Shown piece after piece: positions 5,989 to 6,639 of a DNA stretch of 6,639 bases. Position numbers and translations under genes: made by a program. How positions within the stretch are numbered: the stretch's first letter is position 1; every line of letters begins with the position of its first letter. Location of the stretch: NCBI GenBank assembly GCA_963661055.1, contig CAVLAC010000107.1, positions 1 to 6,639 of the forward strand. Direction: 5' to 3'. Source of the stretch: UBA1067 sp963661055. Its GTDB lineage: Bacteria; Verrucomicrobiota; Kiritimatiellia; RFP12; UBA1067. The notes under the pieces were generated by a model. That model was not told the DNA's origin and did not search any database. It worked only from the letters and a program-made list of their open reading frames with translations.

Positions 5989-6439
5989 AAACCTACTTGA
6001 GACATTGAATGAGCTCGGTCCTGAATATCACCGCCTTGTGCGGGAGATGAAGGGACCGTTTGAGGCTGAAGTGCCCGCGCGGCACTTCCCGAAGTGGAAG
6101 GTCGCCTATCTCGCGGCGGCGGTCGTCGTCATTATGCTGGGGCTCGCGGTGGTGTTTAGTCCGCGTACGACCCCAAGTGCCGCGCCACACATTTACACGA
6201 TTGCGTATGCCGCGACATCCGACGCGCTGGAGGCGATTGTCGCCGCGCAGAAGGCGGACGGTAGCTGGGAGAATGACTTCCTCACGCAACAGAATGCGGC
6301 GGCACTCGAGAGCGCGACGGACCCGACGCAGCGCATTGCCTATTTGCGGGCGGTGCGGTATTTGCGCAAGAAAGGGCTCGCGCCGCTCACGCCTTCGGAG
6401 CTTGCCGCGCGGCGTGAAGCGCTCGAAAGTGTCAACTAA
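5981..6439 (+). CDS. Single-pass membrane protein, candidate anti-sigma partner
   Basis: This 152-residue protein has a charged cytoplasmic N-terminus (1-39), one clear transmembrane helix (about 40-59, VAYLAAAVVVIMLGLAVVF) and an outer domain of about 90 residues. Topology is inferred from basic residues (R34, K38, K40) just before the helix. There are no cysteines, so it is not a zinc-binding (HxxxCxxC) anti-sigma. The outer part has ALEAIVAAQKADGSW (82-96), which contains the Q-x2-DGSW form of the QW motif, then an alanine-rich helix (TQQNAAALES, 102-111) and AYLRAVRYLRKKGLAPL (120-136). This order matches one helical-hairpin repeat of the prenyltransferase/squalene-cyclase fold. The ATG overlaps the end of the sigma gene by 8 nt, with AAGGA at 5967-5971 and 9 nt spacing, so translation is coupled. 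The anti-sigma role is inferred from position and topology; an envelope-sensing or unrelated membrane role remains possible. Confidence 0.8.
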   Translation: MNKNLLETLNELGPEYHRLVREMKGPFEAEVPARHFPKWKVAYLAAAVVVIMLGLAVVFSPRTTPSAAPHIYTIAYAATSDALEAIVAAQKADGSWENDFLTQQNAAALESATDPTQRIAYLRAVRYLRKKGLAPLTPSELAARREALESVN

Positions 6440-6455
6440 AGTGCCGCGTGAGCAC

Positions 6456-6478
6456 TCCCCGAATGGGGACACTTTTTT
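6456..6478 (+). terminator. Intrinsic terminator after the sigma/membrane-protein genes
   Basis: TCCCC (6456-6460), loop GAAT and GGGGA (6465-6469) form a tight hairpin, followed after CAC by six T residues (6473-6478). Longer alternatives exist: AAAGTG (6438-6443) or AAAGTGTC (6426-6433, inside the gene's last codons) can pair with CACTTT or GACACTTT ending at 6475. A small AGTGC/GCACT hairpin (6440-6444, 6452-6456) sits just before. The position, right after the stop codon and before a new promoter, supports termination of the fucosidase operon. Confidence 0.75.
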
Positions 6479-6498
6479 AAGAAAATGGTAAAAACCCA

Positions 6499-6527
6499 TT
6501 GACTTAGCGCGTCATTTCCGCTATAAT
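6499..6527 (+). promoter_or_regulatory. Sigma70-type promoter of the downstream membrane-protein gene
   Basis: TTGACT (6499-6504) and TATAAT (6522-6527) are separated by 17 bases. The predicted start is about 6534, in an AT-rich stretch, giving a leader of roughly 27 nt that carries AGGAG at 6549-6553, 7 nt before the ATG. This gene therefore has an ordinary leader, unlike the fucosidase and proS. The -35 box overlaps a small inverted repeat (AATGG 6484-6488, CCATT 6496-6500). Confidence 0.85.
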
Positions 6528-6560
6528 CTATATAAATACAATATCAATAGGAGAACTACT

Positions 6561-6639
6561 ATGGATGAGCAGAACAAGAAGTCAGGAAATTTAGCGGCCA
6601 TTTTCACGATGTTCGCACTTTTCTTTATGATAGCGTTCG
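6561..6639 (+). CDS. N-terminus of a membrane protein (partial)
   Basis: ATG at 6561 has an excellent AGGAG Shine-Dalgarno and an upstream promoter. The 26 codons present encode a short polar head (MDEQNKKSG) followed by a hydrophobic stretch (NLAAIFTMFALFFMIAF) that continues to the window edge. This is either a transmembrane helix or an uncleaved signal anchor. The family cannot be recognised from so little sequence. It is separated from the sigma-factor operon by the terminator and has its own promoter. Confidence 0.8.
   Translation, partial: MDEQNKKSGNLAAIFTMFALFFMIAF

Noticed and set aside
6060..6491. Alternative plus-strand frame within the membrane-protein gene
   Set aside because: It is arginine/serine-rich out-of-frame translation that runs through the terminator, while the coupled frame shows a clear transmembrane helix.
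6484..6500. AATGG/CCATT inverted repeat at the third promoter as an operator
   Set aside because: Five-base arms with a 7-base gap in AT-rich DNA are expected by chance; no second half-site was found.

Overview
The window is densely coding and entirely plus-strand. It looks like chromosomal DNA of a Gram-negative-type bacterium of moderate, somewhat GC-leaning composition. A secreted GH29 alpha-L-fucosidase, two GT-B glycosyltransferases and an ECF sigma factor with a membrane partner suggest a polysaccharide-degrading lineage. A PVC-group organism (Verrucomicrobiota, Kiritimatiellota or Lentisphaerota) is my guess from gene content. No marker in the window proves it.

Layout. Bases 2-49 are the last codons of an upstream gene. 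Bases 50-221 are non-coding and hold a 12-bp perfect palindrome, three tandem 9-bp CTCTGCGNN units, a GC-rich inverted repeat and an extended -10 promoter. Next come proS (222-1931, prolyl-tRNA synthetase with editing insertion) and, 6 nt later, a compact GT4-type glycosyltransferase (1938-2873). A strong sigma70-type promoter overlaps that gene's stop codon and should start transcription at or next to the A of the fucosidase ATG (2906-4324). A second glycosyltransferase (4337-5395), an ECF-type sigma factor (5407-5988) and an overlapping single-pass membrane protein (5981-6439) follow at 12, 11 and -8 nt spacing. This block looks like one transcription unit ending in an intrinsic terminator (about 6456-6478). 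A third promoter (6499-6527) drives a membrane protein of which only the first 26 codons are present.

How the genes may work together. ProS is housekeeping. The two glycosyltransferases would build cell-surface or secreted glycans, and the exported fucosidase would trim alpha-L-fucosides in the periplasm or outside the cell. The sigma factor and its membrane partner form a plausible sigma/anti-sigma pair, but the partner lacks cysteines and so is not a zinc-type anti-sigma. Its extracytoplasmic part resembles one repeat of the prenyltransferase/squalene-cyclase alpha/alpha-toroid fold.

The most unusual DNA-level signal is the 10-mer CGCGGCACTT (reverse AAGTGCCGCG). I found it seven times by eye in 6.6 kb, on both strands, in different reading frames and once overlapping the stop codon before the terminator. 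This resembles an uptake-signal-like or other genome-architecture word, although Ala-Ala-Leu codon context explains some copies.
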